The notes under the pieces: generated by a model
What the model was told of the DNA's origin: nothing
Database searches by the model: none
What the model saw: the letters and a program-made list of their open reading frames with translations, nothing else
Shown: positions 43,997 to 52,175 of the stretch, piece after piece
How the letters are laid out: the number at the start of each line of letters is the position of its first letter
How positions within the stretch are numbered: the first letter of the stretch is position 1
Translations under genes and position numbers: made by a program
NCBI RefSeq assembly: GCF_021341665.1
Contig: NZ_JAJTTH010000010.1
Location: forward strand, 62,001 to 126,000
Source: Pseudomonas sp. Au-Pse12
GTDB lineage: Bacteria; Pseudomonadota; Gammaproteobacteria; Pseudomonadales; Pseudomonadaceae
DNA length: 64,000 bases
Direction of reading: 5' to 3'

Positions 43997-44026
43997 ACTA
44001 TAGGCATGTCCCCCAAAACGGAACAA
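43997..44026 (-). promoter_or_regulatory. Candidate sigma70 promoter for the structured leader
   Basis: Minus strand TTGTTC (44021-44026), 18-base spacer, TATAGT (43997-44002). Transcription would start near 43990 and run through the structured leader into the small gene. Confidence 0.5.
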
Positions 44027-44115
44027 GGCACTGGCAGGGCAGGACTTTCTGAGTTTGCTGTAGGACTCAGGAGCGCGAGTGTGGATCAAGCGTGCCACAG
44101 GTTCAATGGCAGGGC

Positions 44116-44391
44116 TCAGTCGAAGCCGACGCTTGCGCTATGGCGGGTTTCGCGGTCGTGCAACTGGTCGATATTGGTTTCGTAGGTGCATTGGCCGCTG
44201 CAACGGTGCTCGTAGCTGATGGCCGGCTTGAACTGCAATTTGAGCTTCGGCGTGTCGCTCTCCGGTGCCGGCGCCTGAGCGGTGGCCGGCAACGGAGGCT
44301 GCGGGTAGCTCAGGTCAAGGCCTGCGGCCTGGGCCGAACAGGTTGCCATCAGTAACAGGCAGGGGAAAAACGCTTTGCAACTGAACATCAT
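44116..44391 (-). CDS. Small secreted protein, unknown function
   Basis: A 91-residue protein with signal peptide (MMFSCKAFFPCLLLMATCSAQA) and a short mature part starting AGLDLSYPQPPLPATAQAP. It contains a proline-rich stretch, KLKLQFKPAISYEHRC and a Cys pair in HRCSGQCTYE. Two adjacent ATGs (44391, 44388) are possible starts. It diverges from the glucosidase gene. No family is recognised; the signal peptide is the main support for its being real. Confidence 0.65.
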   Translation of the reverse strand: MMFSCKAFFPCLLLMATCSAQAAGLDLSYPQPPLPATAQAPAPESDTPKLKLQFKPAISYEHRCSGQCTYETNIDQLHDRETRHSASVGFD

Positions 44392-44587
44392 CGAATCCGC
44401 ATGCCCATAAAAGGGTTGCCGATTATAACGAGCCAGGGGCGAAAAATTTAACCGCACAAGCTCTGGAACGGGCTTTTCACGCGGTTTTCGCGGCCTTGGG
44501 CGTTCGCACCGTGAAACATTTGTCACGGGGCAGGGAGACCGGGCGCTCCTACACTGCAACTCACCTTCGTGGCCAAGGACACCTCCC

Positions 44588-47221
44588 ATGCCGGCAAAGT
44601 CTGCAACCCGCCTTCTCGACACCCTTGAAGGCCAGCGCCTGCAAGGCAGCGAGGCCGAGCACTGGCGCCAGTGGGGCCCGTACCTGAGTGAGCGGCAGTG
44701 GGGCACGGTGCGCGAGGACTACAGCGCCGATGGCGACGCCTGGAGCTACTTCCCCCACGAGCATGCCCGCAGCCGCGCCTACCGCTGGGGCGAGGACGGG
44801 CTGGCGGGGTTCTCCGACAAGGCCCAGCACTGGTGCCTGGGGCTGGCGTTGTGGAACGAGCACGACAGCATTCTCAAGGAGCGTCTGTTCGGCCTGGACA
44901 ATGCCGAAGGCAACCACGGCGAGGACGTCAAGGAGCTGTATTTTTACCTCGACGGCGTGCCCAGCCACGCCTACATGCGCATGCTCTACAAGTACCCCCA
45001 GGCGGCCTTTCCCTATGCCGACCTGGTGGCGGAAAACGCCCGGCGCGGCCTGAATGATGCCGAGTACGAGATCCTCGATACCGGGGTTTTCGAGGACAAC
45101 CGTTACTTTGATGTGACGGTGGAGTACGCCAAGCACACGGCCGATGACATGTTCATGCACGTCACCGTGCACAACCGTTTCCACCAGCCGGCGCGGCTGC
45201 GGGTGCTGCCTCAGGTCTGGGCGCGCAACACCTGGAGCTGGGGTGGCGACGAGCCGCGACCCAGCCTGCGTCTGGAGGGCGACAGGGTGCTGGCGCGGCA
45301 TGGGCACCTGCCCGAGCGGCAGATCACCGCCTGGGGCGCTGAGCCTTGCCAGTGGCTGTTCTGCAACAACGACAGCAACTTCCCCAAGCTGGACGGGCTG
45401 GCGACGCCGGGGCCGTTCAAGGACGGCATCAACGACTACCTGGTGGACGGGCAAGCCAGTGCGGTGGCCTTCGATGGCGGCACCCGGGTGGCGGCGCATT
45501 TCGTCCTGGAGTTGGCGGGCGGCGAGAGCAAGCGGCTGTTCCTGCGCTTTGCCCCGGCCGGCAGCGAGCCGGTCAGCGCCCGCAACCTGTTCGAGCAGCG
45601 TCGGCGCGAGGCCGATGAGTTCTACGCGGCGCTGCAGCAGGGCATCGAAAGCGCGGACGCGCGTAATGTGCAGCGTCAGGCCCTGGCCGGGTTGCTGTGG
45701 TCCAAGCAGCTGTATGACTTCGACGTCAACCGGTGGCTGGACGGCGATCCCGGGCAGCCGGTGCCCCCCGGCGAGCGCGAGCACCTGCGCAACACCCATT
45801 GGCGCCATCTGTCCAACTGCGACATCGTTTCCATGCCCGATACCTGGGAGTACCCCTGGTACGCCTCCTGGGACCTGGGCTTCCAGGCGGTGGCCTTCGC
45901 CCTGATCGACCCCGGCTTTGCCAAGCAGCAACTGCTGTTGCTGGTCAAGGATCGGTTCATGCACCCCAACGGCCAGCTGCCGGCCTACGAGTGGCGCTTC
46001 GATGACGCCAACCCGCCGGTGCACGCCTGGGCTTGCTGGCGGGTCTATCAGCAGGAAAAGGCCCTGACCGGCGTGGGCGACCTGGACTTTCTCGAACGCA
46101 TCTTCCACAAGCTGCTGCTGAATTTTTCCTGGTGGGTCAACCGCAAGGACGCCGAGGGCCGCAACCTGTTCCAGGGCGGTTTTCTCGGCCTGGACAATAT
46201 CGCCCTGTTCGATCGTTCCGCGCCGTTGCCTGATGGTTTCACCCTGGATCAGGCCGACGGTACGGCCTGGGTCGCGGCCTACGCCCTGGACCTGATGCGC
46301 ATCGCCCTGGAGCTGGCCAAGCGCAATGGCGTGTACGTGGACATTGCGGTGAAGTTCTTCGAGCACTTCCTTTATATCGCCGGGGCCATCAACCGCGTGG
46401 ATGAAAGCGCCGAGGGGCTGTGGGACGAACAGGACCAGTTTTTCTACGACGTGCTGCACCGCCCCGATGGGCAGAACGAACCCCTGCGCTTGCGCTCCAT
46501 CGTTGGCTTGATGCCGCTGTTCGCGGTGCAGGTGCTGGAGCAGCACGAGCACGAGAACCTGCCGGGGCTGGCCCAGCGCCTGCTGGGCTTCTTGCATCAC
46601 CGTCCGGACCTGGCGAGCCTGGTGTCGCGCTGGTACGAGCCGGGCAAGGGCAACCGCATGCTCCTGGCGCTGTTGCGGGGCGAGCGCACCAAGGACCTGC
46701 TCAAGCGCATGCTCGATGAAAGCGAGTTCCTCTCGGACTTCGGCATCCGCTCCCTGTCCAAGGCCTTCGAGCAGCCGTTCGCCATGCAGGTGGACGGCAA
46801 GCAGCTGTGCGCCCGCTATGAGCCGGCAGAGTCCGATTCACGGCTGTACGGCGGCAACTCCAACTGGCGCGGGCCGCTGTGGATGCCGATCAACTACCTG
46901 CTGATCGAATCCCTGCGCGAGTTTCATCGCTACTACGACGTCAACTTTTCGGTGGAGTACCCGCGGGGTTCAGGGTATCTGGCGTCTCTGGAGGAAGTGG
47001 CCGACGGCTTGAGCCAGCGCCTGACGCGACTGTTCCTGCTGGACGAGGAGGGGCGCAGGCCGTCCATGAGCAGCTATCCGCAGTTGCAGGTGGAGGCCGA
47101 GGACCGCGCGTTGGTGCTGTTCCATGAGTACTTCCATGGTGAAACCGGGCGTGGGTTGGGGGCGTCCCATCAGACGGGGTGGACGGCGCTGGTGGCGTTG
47201 CTGTTGCAGCCACGAGGCTGA
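44588..47221 (+). CDS. GH63-like (MGH1-type) glycoside hydrolase
   Basis: An 877-residue cytoplasmic protein of the glycoside hydrolase 63 / mannosyl-oligosaccharide glucosidase-like group. N-terminal beta-rich segments (SYFPHEHARSRAYRWGEDGL, EDVKELYFYLDGVPSHAYM) precede a C-terminal (alpha/alpha)6 barrel with MPDTWEYPWYASWDLGFQAVA, RDAEG-like LFQGGFLGLDNIALFDRS, and YGGNSNWRGPLWMPINYLL. No signal peptide is seen. It probably cleaves an alpha-glucoside or similar compatible-solute sugar; the substrate is unknown. The gene stands alone, with a cacctccc-type ribosome site before ATG 44588. Confidence 0.83.
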   Translation: MPAKSATRLLDTLEGQRLQGSEAEHWRQWGPYLSERQWGTVREDYSADGDAWSYFPHEHARSRAYRWGEDGLAGFSDKAQHWCLGLALWNEHDSILKERLFGLDNAEGNHGEDVKELYFYLDGVPSHAYMRMLYKYPQAAFPYADLVAENARRGLNDAEYEILDTGVFEDNRYFDVTVEYAKHTADDMFMHVTVHNRFHQPARLRVLPQVWARNTWSWGGDEPRPSLRLEGDRVLARHGHLPERQITAWGAEPCQWLFCNNDSNFPKLDGLATPGPFKDGINDYLVDGQASAVAFDGGTRVAAHFVLELAGGESKRLFLRFAPAGSEPVSARNLFEQRRREADEFYAALQQGIESADARNVQRQALAGLLWSKQLYDFDVNRWLDGDPGQPVPPGEREHLRNTHWRHLSNCDIVSMPDTWEYPWYASWDLGFQAVAFALIDPGFAKQQLLLLVKDRFMHPNGQLPAYEWRFDDANPPVHAWACWRVYQQEKALTGVGDLDFLERIFHKLLLNFSWWVNRKDAEGRNLFQGGFLGLDNIALFDRSAPLPDGFTLDQADGTAWVAAYALDLMRIALELAKRNGVYVDIAVKFFEHFLYIAGAINRVDESAEGLWDEQDQFFYDVLHRPDGQNEPLRLRSIVGLMPLFAVQVLEQHEHENLPGLAQRLLGFLHHRPDLASLVSRWYEPGKGNRMLLALLRGERTKDLLKRMLDESEFLSDFGIRSLSKAFEQPFAMQVDGKQLCARYEPAESDSRLYGGNSNWRGPLWMPINYLLIESLREFHRYYDVNFSVEYPRGSGYLASLEEVADGLSQRLTRLFLLDEEGRRPSMSSYPQLQVEAEDRALVLFHEYFHGETGRGLGASHQTGWTALVALLLQPRG

Positions 47222-47271
47222 AGGCGTCGCCCGGCGAGCCGGGCGACGGTTGCGGAAGGGAAGGCTCTGGA

Positions 47272-48990
47272 TCAACCCACCAGGGCGATGTCCTGGGGCT
47301 TGGCCCAGGCTTCGATCAGCCTCTCTGGTGTGCAGCAGGTCTTGCGCTTGTAGACGAAGTTGCTGCACTTCTCGGCGAAGCCCTTGCGGTTCTGCACCAT
47401 GTCCATGTGCATTTCTTCCAGCTCGGCGTTGCGGCAGTGCTGCATCAGTTGCGGGTCGGCGTCCAGCTTGCGCTGGCGCAGGTGCTGGTAGCGCGGGTCG
47501 GTGAGTACGCCATTGGCCCGTTGCAGCAGCCACAGGCCGAACTCGTCCGGGCAGCGCGGGCCGATCTCTTGCACCATGCCCATCTGCAGGGCCTGGAGGG
47601 CGCTGATGGGCAGACAGGCTTCGGTCAGCTGCTTGGCCATGGCCTGGCCGACGGCGCGGGGCAGGCTGTAGGTCCAGTACTCGGAGCCGTACAGGCCCAT
47701 GCTCTTGTAGTGCGGGTTGTACACGGTGTCGGCGCGGGCCAGGACCACGTCCGCAGCCAGCGCCAGCATCAGGCCACCGGCGCCGGCATTGCCGGTCAGG
47801 CCGCTGACCACCAGTTGGCGGGCGCTGAGCAGTTCCAGGCAGACGTCGTCGATGGCCTGGATGTTGGCCCAGGCTTCAAGGCCGGGCTCCGGGGCGGCCT
47901 GGATCACGTTCAGGTGCACGCCGTTGCTGAAGGCGCCGCGGCCGCCGCGTACCAGCAGCACATGAGTATCCCGAGCCTTGGCCCAACGCAGGGCGCTGAC
48001 CAGGCGCTGGCACTGTTCGGTGCTCATGGCGCCGTTGTAGAACTCGAAGGTCAGCTCACCGACTCGGCCGGACTCGCGGTAGCGGATCGGCTGGTAGGAC
48101 TCGGTGCTGAACGGGCTGCTGGATACCGACCAGTCCAGCACCGGAACCTCGGCCAGGCGCTCGCCGAGCACGTGGCGGGCCGGGCGCTTGAAGGTTTCCT
48201 CGCCAGGTTGGGGCTTGAGGCGCAGGGCGCCGATCCACAGGCTGTGGTCGCCGCAGGCCACCAGTACCGCATCGTCATGCACCGCCAGCAGTTGCCCGGG
48301 CATGCCGGTGCGTGAATCCAGGTGAGCGTCGTACACGTAGTACTGGCCGCCGGCGAGGCTGGCCAGGACGCCGGGCTGGCCGTCGGCGGCGTCGATGCTG
48401 CGCTTGATGAACTGCGCGCTGTCGTGCCAGCTGAAGGTACGGTCGCATTGCTTCATGTTCGGCTGCAGGCGGCCGAGCACCGCGGGGTTTTCGTAGTCCA
48501 GAGGGACGGGGGCAAAGCCGTTGCGGAATTTTTCCACCACGTCGCGGATACAGCGGATGGCCGCGTCGCTGACCAGGCCGTTGTACAGCTCGGACTTGCG
48601 CAGGCCGGTGGGCAGGTTGAATTCGTGGGTCGACCAGATTGGCCCGGCGTCCATTTCTTCCACCGCCTGCAACGCGGTGACGCCCCAGCGCTTGAGTTCC
48701 TGGCTGATGGCCCAGTCCAAGGCGCTGGCGCCACGGTCGCCGACGATGCCCGGGTGGATGATCACCACTGGACGCTTGGGGTGGCTCCACAGCTGCTGCG
48801 GCACCCGGTCCTTGAGGAAGGGGCAGATCACCAGGTCGGCCTGGGCCTCTTCGATCTGCCGGCAGACTTCTTTTTCGCCGGTGAACAGCACCACGCTGGG
48901 GCGGTGCCCGGCCTGGCGCAGGTCGAGCCAGGCGCGTTGGGTCAGACCGTTGAAGGCGGTGGACAGCAGGATGATCTTCAGTGATCGCAT
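47272..48990 (-). CDS. HypX/HoxX-like formyltransferase-crotonase fusion
   Basis: A 572-residue two-domain protein. The N-terminal domain (about 1-250) is formyltransferase-like, with the HPGIVGDRGASALDWA motif and EEMDAGPIWS. The C-terminal domain (about 300-560) is crotonase-like (GGRGAFSNGVHLNVIQA, LTGNAGAGGLMLALAADVVLA). This is the architecture of HypX, which makes the CO ligand of [NiFe]-hydrogenase from formyl-tetrahydrofolate through formyl-CoA. No hydrogenase genes are nearby, so it may serve another use of one-carbon units. The ATG at 48990 follows aggaag. Confidence 0.85.
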   Translation of the reverse strand: MRSLKIILLSTAFNGLTQRAWLDLRQAGHRPSVVLFTGEKEVCRQIEEAQADLVICPFLKDRVPQQLWSHPKRPVVIIHPGIVGDRGASALDWAISQELKRWGVTALQAVEEMDAGPIWSTHEFNLPTGLRKSELYNGLVSDAAIRCIRDVVEKFRNGFAPVPLDYENPAVLGRLQPNMKQCDRTFSWHDSAQFIKRSIDAADGQPGVLASLAGGQYYVYDAHLDSRTGMPGQLLAVHDDAVLVACGDHSLWIGALRLKPQPGEETFKRPARHVLGERLAEVPVLDWSVSSSPFSTESYQPIRYRESGRVGELTFEFYNGAMSTEQCQRLVSALRWAKARDTHVLLVRGGRGAFSNGVHLNVIQAAPEPGLEAWANIQAIDDVCLELLSARQLVVSGLTGNAGAGGLMLALAADVVLARADTVYNPHYKSMGLYGSEYWTYSLPRAVGQAMAKQLTEACLPISALQALQMGMVQEIGPRCPDEFGLWLLQRANGVLTDPRYQHLRQRKLDADPQLMQHCRNAELEEMHMDMVQNRKGFAEKCSNFVYKRKTCCTPERLIEAWAKPQDIALVG

Positions 48991-49247
48991 AAGCAGACTC
49001 TTCCTTGAGTGATAGCGGTGTGGCAAAGGGCTCCGGCTGTGCCGTCCCTGGCCGCGATGGAGGCGCAAGAGTAGAGGGGGGCTGCCGGGGGAGAGCTGAC
49101 CGAGATCAATCAAGCGTGTGGCCTGCGGGTTGAGCCGCCCAGTGGTATTGACCCAGGGCGAACAGGCGGGCTAGAGCGTTGCGTGGCCCAGAAACGACGA
49201 ATCCCGCCACAGGGGCGGGATTCGGTGCAGCCAGACCTGGCGAGGTC

Positions 49248-49562
49248 TTAGGCTGGGAACAGCTCGCTCAGCTTCATGGCCAGCATCATGTCGCCTTCGG
49301 CGCGCAGTTTGCCGCCCATGAAGGCTTGCATGCCGTCGGTTTCGCCGCTGACGATGCCGTTCAGGGTTTCGCCGTCCATCACCAGGGTGACCTGGGCGTC
49401 TGGGTTCTCGCCTTCTTTGAGTTCGCAGGTGCTGTCCTTGACCACCAGCGAGAAGTGCTTGGAGTCATCGATGCGGAAACCGAAAACCAGGTCCAGGCCG
49501 GCAGCGGCAGCTGGGTTGAACTTGGCTTTCATGGCTTGTACGGCGTCAGCTACGGAGGTCAT
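49248..49562 (-). CDS. SCP2 sterol-binding domain protein
   Basis: A 104-residue single-domain SCP2-like lipid-binding protein. The pattern LDLVFGFRIDDSKHFSLVVKD, NPDAQVTLVMDGETLNGIVSG and QAFMGGKLRAEGDMMLAMKL is diagnostic. It would bind a fatty acyl chain or other hydrophobic ligand in the cytoplasm. It lies 50 bases upstream of where the phosphatase gene's stop is read and may be co-transcribed with it (phosphatase first, then SCP2). Confidence 0.92.
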   Translation of the reverse strand: MTSVADAVQAMKAKFNPAAAAGLDLVFGFRIDDSKHFSLVVKDSTCELKEGENPDAQVTLVMDGETLNGIVSGETDGMQAFMGGKLRAEGDMMLAMKLSELFPA

Positions 49563-49613
49563 GGTTCGATCCTTTTATGGGGTGGTTACAGCAAGGGTCA
49601 CAGTAAGCCGGGC

Positions 49614-50324
49614 TCAACGGAAGGTGATGAGCTCCGGGGCCTTCAACAGTTGCAGATGGGCATGACCGTTGAAGGAAGCCAGGGACACCTCGCGACCGCG
49701 AAACTTCAGCTGGTTGAGCGAGGTGTTGACGATTTGCCAATTCAGTTCGAATGCCTGCTGCGCGGGCATCCGGGTGATCAGGTGGAGCAGGGCGGTGATG
49801 GTGCCGCCGGAGGTGAACACGGCGATCTTCTGTTGATTGTTGGCCGCTTCGAGAATCCGCTGCAGGCCGCTCTGGACCCGTTCGACAAAGCCCAGCCAGC
49901 TTTCCAGGCCCGGCGGGTCGTAGGTGCCGGCCAGCCAGCGTTGGATGATCAAGGCGAAAATACGTTGGAACTCGGCGCGGTTCTGCGCGGCGTTGCGCAG
50001 GATGTTCAGCGCTTCGGGTTCCTGGGGCAGCAGATCGGGCAGCAGGGCGCGGATAATGGCATCGGCGTCGAATTCGTTGAAGGCGGAATCGATTTCCAGT
50101 GACGGGCTGGCAAAGCCTGCCGCGCTCATCTGTTCCAACGTGGCCTGCGCGGTGTGCTGTTGGCGCCGCAGGTCGCCGGACAGGCAGCGATCGAAGCCGA
50201 TGCCCAGCGCAGCCAGATGCTCGCCGAGCACGGCAGCCTGGCGAACGCCGGTAGCCGACAGCACGTCGTAGTCGTCTGCACCGAAAGAGGCTTGGCCATG
50301 TCGAATCAAGTAGATGCTGCCCAC
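49614..50324 (-). CDS. Histidine phosphatase family protein
   Basis: A 236-residue phosphoglycerate-mutase-like phosphatase. The catalytic RHG motif lies at the N-terminus (SIYLIRHGQASFGADDYD), with the second conserved His in VFTSGGTITALL replaced by Thr/Ser-rich sequence typical of some diverged members, and FNEFDADAI in between. The GTG at 50324 is preferred since family members start directly before SIYLIRHGQ; an ATG at 50387 would add 21 residues of no similarity. Substrate unknown. It diverges from sohB. Confidence 0.85.
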   Translation of the reverse strand: MGSIYLIRHGQASFGADDYDVLSATGVRQAAVLGEHLAALGIGFDRCLSGDLRRQQHTAQATLEQMSAAGFASPSLEIDSAFNEFDADAIIRALLPDLLPQEPEALNILRNAAQNRAEFQRIFALIIQRWLAGTYDPPGLESWLGFVERVQSGLQRILEAANNQQKIAVFTSGGTITALLHLITRMPAQQAFELNWQIVNTSLNQLKFRGREVSLASFNGHAHLQLLKAPELITFR

Positions 50325-50527
50325 GTCCGCGTCATCCCGGTACGTTGAAAGTTTTGCGAGGTTATGAGGATGCCGATGAGCTGTCAATGAAAAAACATAC
50401 GCTTGTTTGAAATGATTGTTGGAGCTTGGTTACACGAGGTTTCGCGACTGGTGGCCGACCGGTCACGCCGGTATGCTTTAGCCCATTGCGCTGCTGGTTG
50501 GCAGCGGTTCATGTTTGAGGAGTCCCT

Positions 50528-51562
50528 GTGGAGTTTTTCGCTGAATACGCCAGTTTCCTGGCCAAGACCGTGACCTTGGTGGTTGCCATTCTGGTGGTGC
50601 TGATCAGCGCCGCTGCACTGCGCAGCAAGGGCCGGCGCAAGGGTGTGGGGCAGTTGCAGGTCAGCAAGCTGAATGATTTCTACAAGGACCTGCGCGAGCG
50701 CCTGGAGCAGAGCCTGCTGGACAAGGATCAGCTCAAGGCCCTGCGCAAGGCCAAGAGCAAGACTGAAAAGAGCCAGAAGAAGCAGAAAAAACAGCCGGCC
50801 GACGCCAAGCAGCGGGTCTTCGTACTGGATTTCGATGGCGATATCAAGGCTTCGGCTACCGAAGGCCTGCGCCACGAGATCACCGCCTTGCTGAGCCTGG
50901 CCACACCCAAGGATGAAGTGGTGCTGCGCCTGGAAAGCGGTGGTGGCATGGTCCACAGCTACGGGCTGGCGTCCTCGCAGCTGGCGCGTATCCGTCAGGC
51001 CGGAGTGCCGCTGACGGTGTGCATCGACAAAGTGGCGGCCAGTGGCGGCTACATGATGGCGTGCATCGGCGAGAAGATTATCAGCGCGCCGTTCGCCATC
51101 CTCGGCTCCATCGGCGTGGTGGCCCAGCTGCCCAACGTCAACCGCCTGCTGAAGAAGCACGACATCGATTTTGAGGTGCTCACCGCTGGTGAGTACAAGC
51201 GCACCCTGACGGTGTTTGGCGAGAACACCGAGAAGGGCCGGGAGAAGTTCCAGGAAGACCTGGACGTGACCCATCAACTGTTCAAGAACTTCGTCTCCCG
51301 CTATCGCCCGCAACTGGCCATAGATGAAGTGGCCACCGGTGAAGTCTGGCTGGGCGTGGCCGCGCAGGAAAAACGGCTGGTGGACGAGTTGCAGACCAGT
51401 GATGAGTACCTGGCGGAAAAAGCCAAGAATGCCGAGGTGTTCCACCTGCACTATGCCGAGCGCAAGAGCCTGCAGGAGCGCGTTGGCCTGGCAGCCAGCG
51501 GCTCCATCGACCGCGTGCTGCTGACCTGGTGGAGCCGCCTGACCCAGCAGCGGTTCTGGTAG
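50528..51562 (+). CDS. sohB: SohB, inner-membrane S49 peptidase
   Basis: A 344-residue membrane-anchored serine peptidase of family S49, related to signal peptide peptidase SppA. An N-terminal helix (AKTVTLVVAILVVLISAAAL) is followed by a charged coiled region and the protease domain with Ser172 (DKVAASGGYMMA) and general base Lys224 (AGEYKRTLT). The start is GTG at 50528, preceded by gaggag. SohB processes envelope proteins, with the active site in the periplasm. A bidirectional terminator follows. Confidence 0.93.
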   Translation: MEFFAEYASFLAKTVTLVVAILVVLISAAALRSKGRRKGVGQLQVSKLNDFYKDLRERLEQSLLDKDQLKALRKAKSKTEKSQKKQKKQPADAKQRVFVLDFDGDIKASATEGLRHEITALLSLATPKDEVVLRLESGGGMVHSYGLASSQLARIRQAGVPLTVCIDKVAASGGYMMACIGEKIISAPFAILGSIGVVAQLPNVNRLLKKHDIDFEVLTAGEYKRTLTVFGENTEKGREKFQEDLDVTHQLFKNFVSRYRPQLAIDEVATGEVWLGVAAQEKRLVDELQTSDEYLAEKAKNAEVFHLHYAERKSLQERVGLAASGSIDRVLLTWWSRLTQQRFW

Positions 51563-51627
51563 GCCACAGGCTTCAGGATCCGGTGTCCCAGGCGCCGGCT
51601 CCAGCGGTCGATGGGAGAGGCGGATAC

Positions 51628-51666
51628 AAAAAAGCCCTGAAGCGGGAAACCGGTTCAGGGCTTTTT
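51628..51666. terminator. Bidirectional Rho-independent terminator
   Basis: AAAAAAGCCCTGAA ... TTCAGGGCTTTTT hairpin between the convergent sohB and DUF934 genes; the A and T runs make it functional in both directions. Confidence 0.9.
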
Positions 51667-51680
51667 GTTGACGCCAGGGC

Positions 51681-52175
51681 TTAGCGGCGACGGAACAGCG
51701 GCAGCGGTTCGTCGGTGGCGGCCTGGTAGGTCACCGAGAAGTCCTTGAGGCTTTCCAGGGCTTCGTAGGGGTCCTTGTCGGCCCGCAACGCGTAGGCGTC
51801 GAAGCCGCAGCGGTGCAGGTAGAACAGCTGGTCGCGCAGTACGTCGCCAATCGCTCGCAATTCGCCTTTGTAGCCATAACGGTCACGCAGCAGGCGGGCG
51901 TTGGAGTAGTTGCGGCCATCGGTGAAGGCCGGGAAGTTCAGGGCGATCACCTGGAAATGGCCAACGTCGTCACCGATTTCCTCGGCTTCTTCGTCGGCAT
52001 CCAGCCACACGCCCAGGCCGCCATCGCGGGCCTTGAGGGCGTGAGCATGATCGCGCCACAAGGCCAGCGGCACGATCAGGTCGTCGCAGTTGGAGATGCC
52101 GTCGAGGGTCGCGTCCTTGGGCAGCAAGTGCCAGGTTTCGTCGATGACCTCGTTGTTCTTAATGATTCGCTGCAT
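51681..52175 (-). CDS. DUF934 protein of the sulfite reductase operon
   Basis: A 164-residue protein of the DUF934 family that is regularly encoded beside hemoprotein sulfite or nitrite reductase in proteobacteria. Recognisable segments: NCDDLIVPLALWRDHAHALK, GVWLDADEEAEEIGDDVGHF, FPAFTDGRNYSNARLLRDRYGYKGELRAIGDVLRDQLFYLHRCGFDAY. The last is the most conserved block. The ATG at 52175 overlaps the reductase gene by 17 bases. It is thought to support assimilatory sulfur reduction; the biochemical role is not established. Confidence 0.9.
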   Translation of the reverse strand: MQRIIKNNEVIDETWHLLPKDATLDGISNCDDLIVPLALWRDHAHALKARDGGLGVWLDADEEAEEIGDDVGHFQVIALNFPAFTDGRNYSNARLLRDRYGYKGELRAIGDVLRDQLFYLHRCGFDAYALRADKDPYEALESLKDFSVTYQAATDEPLPLFRRR

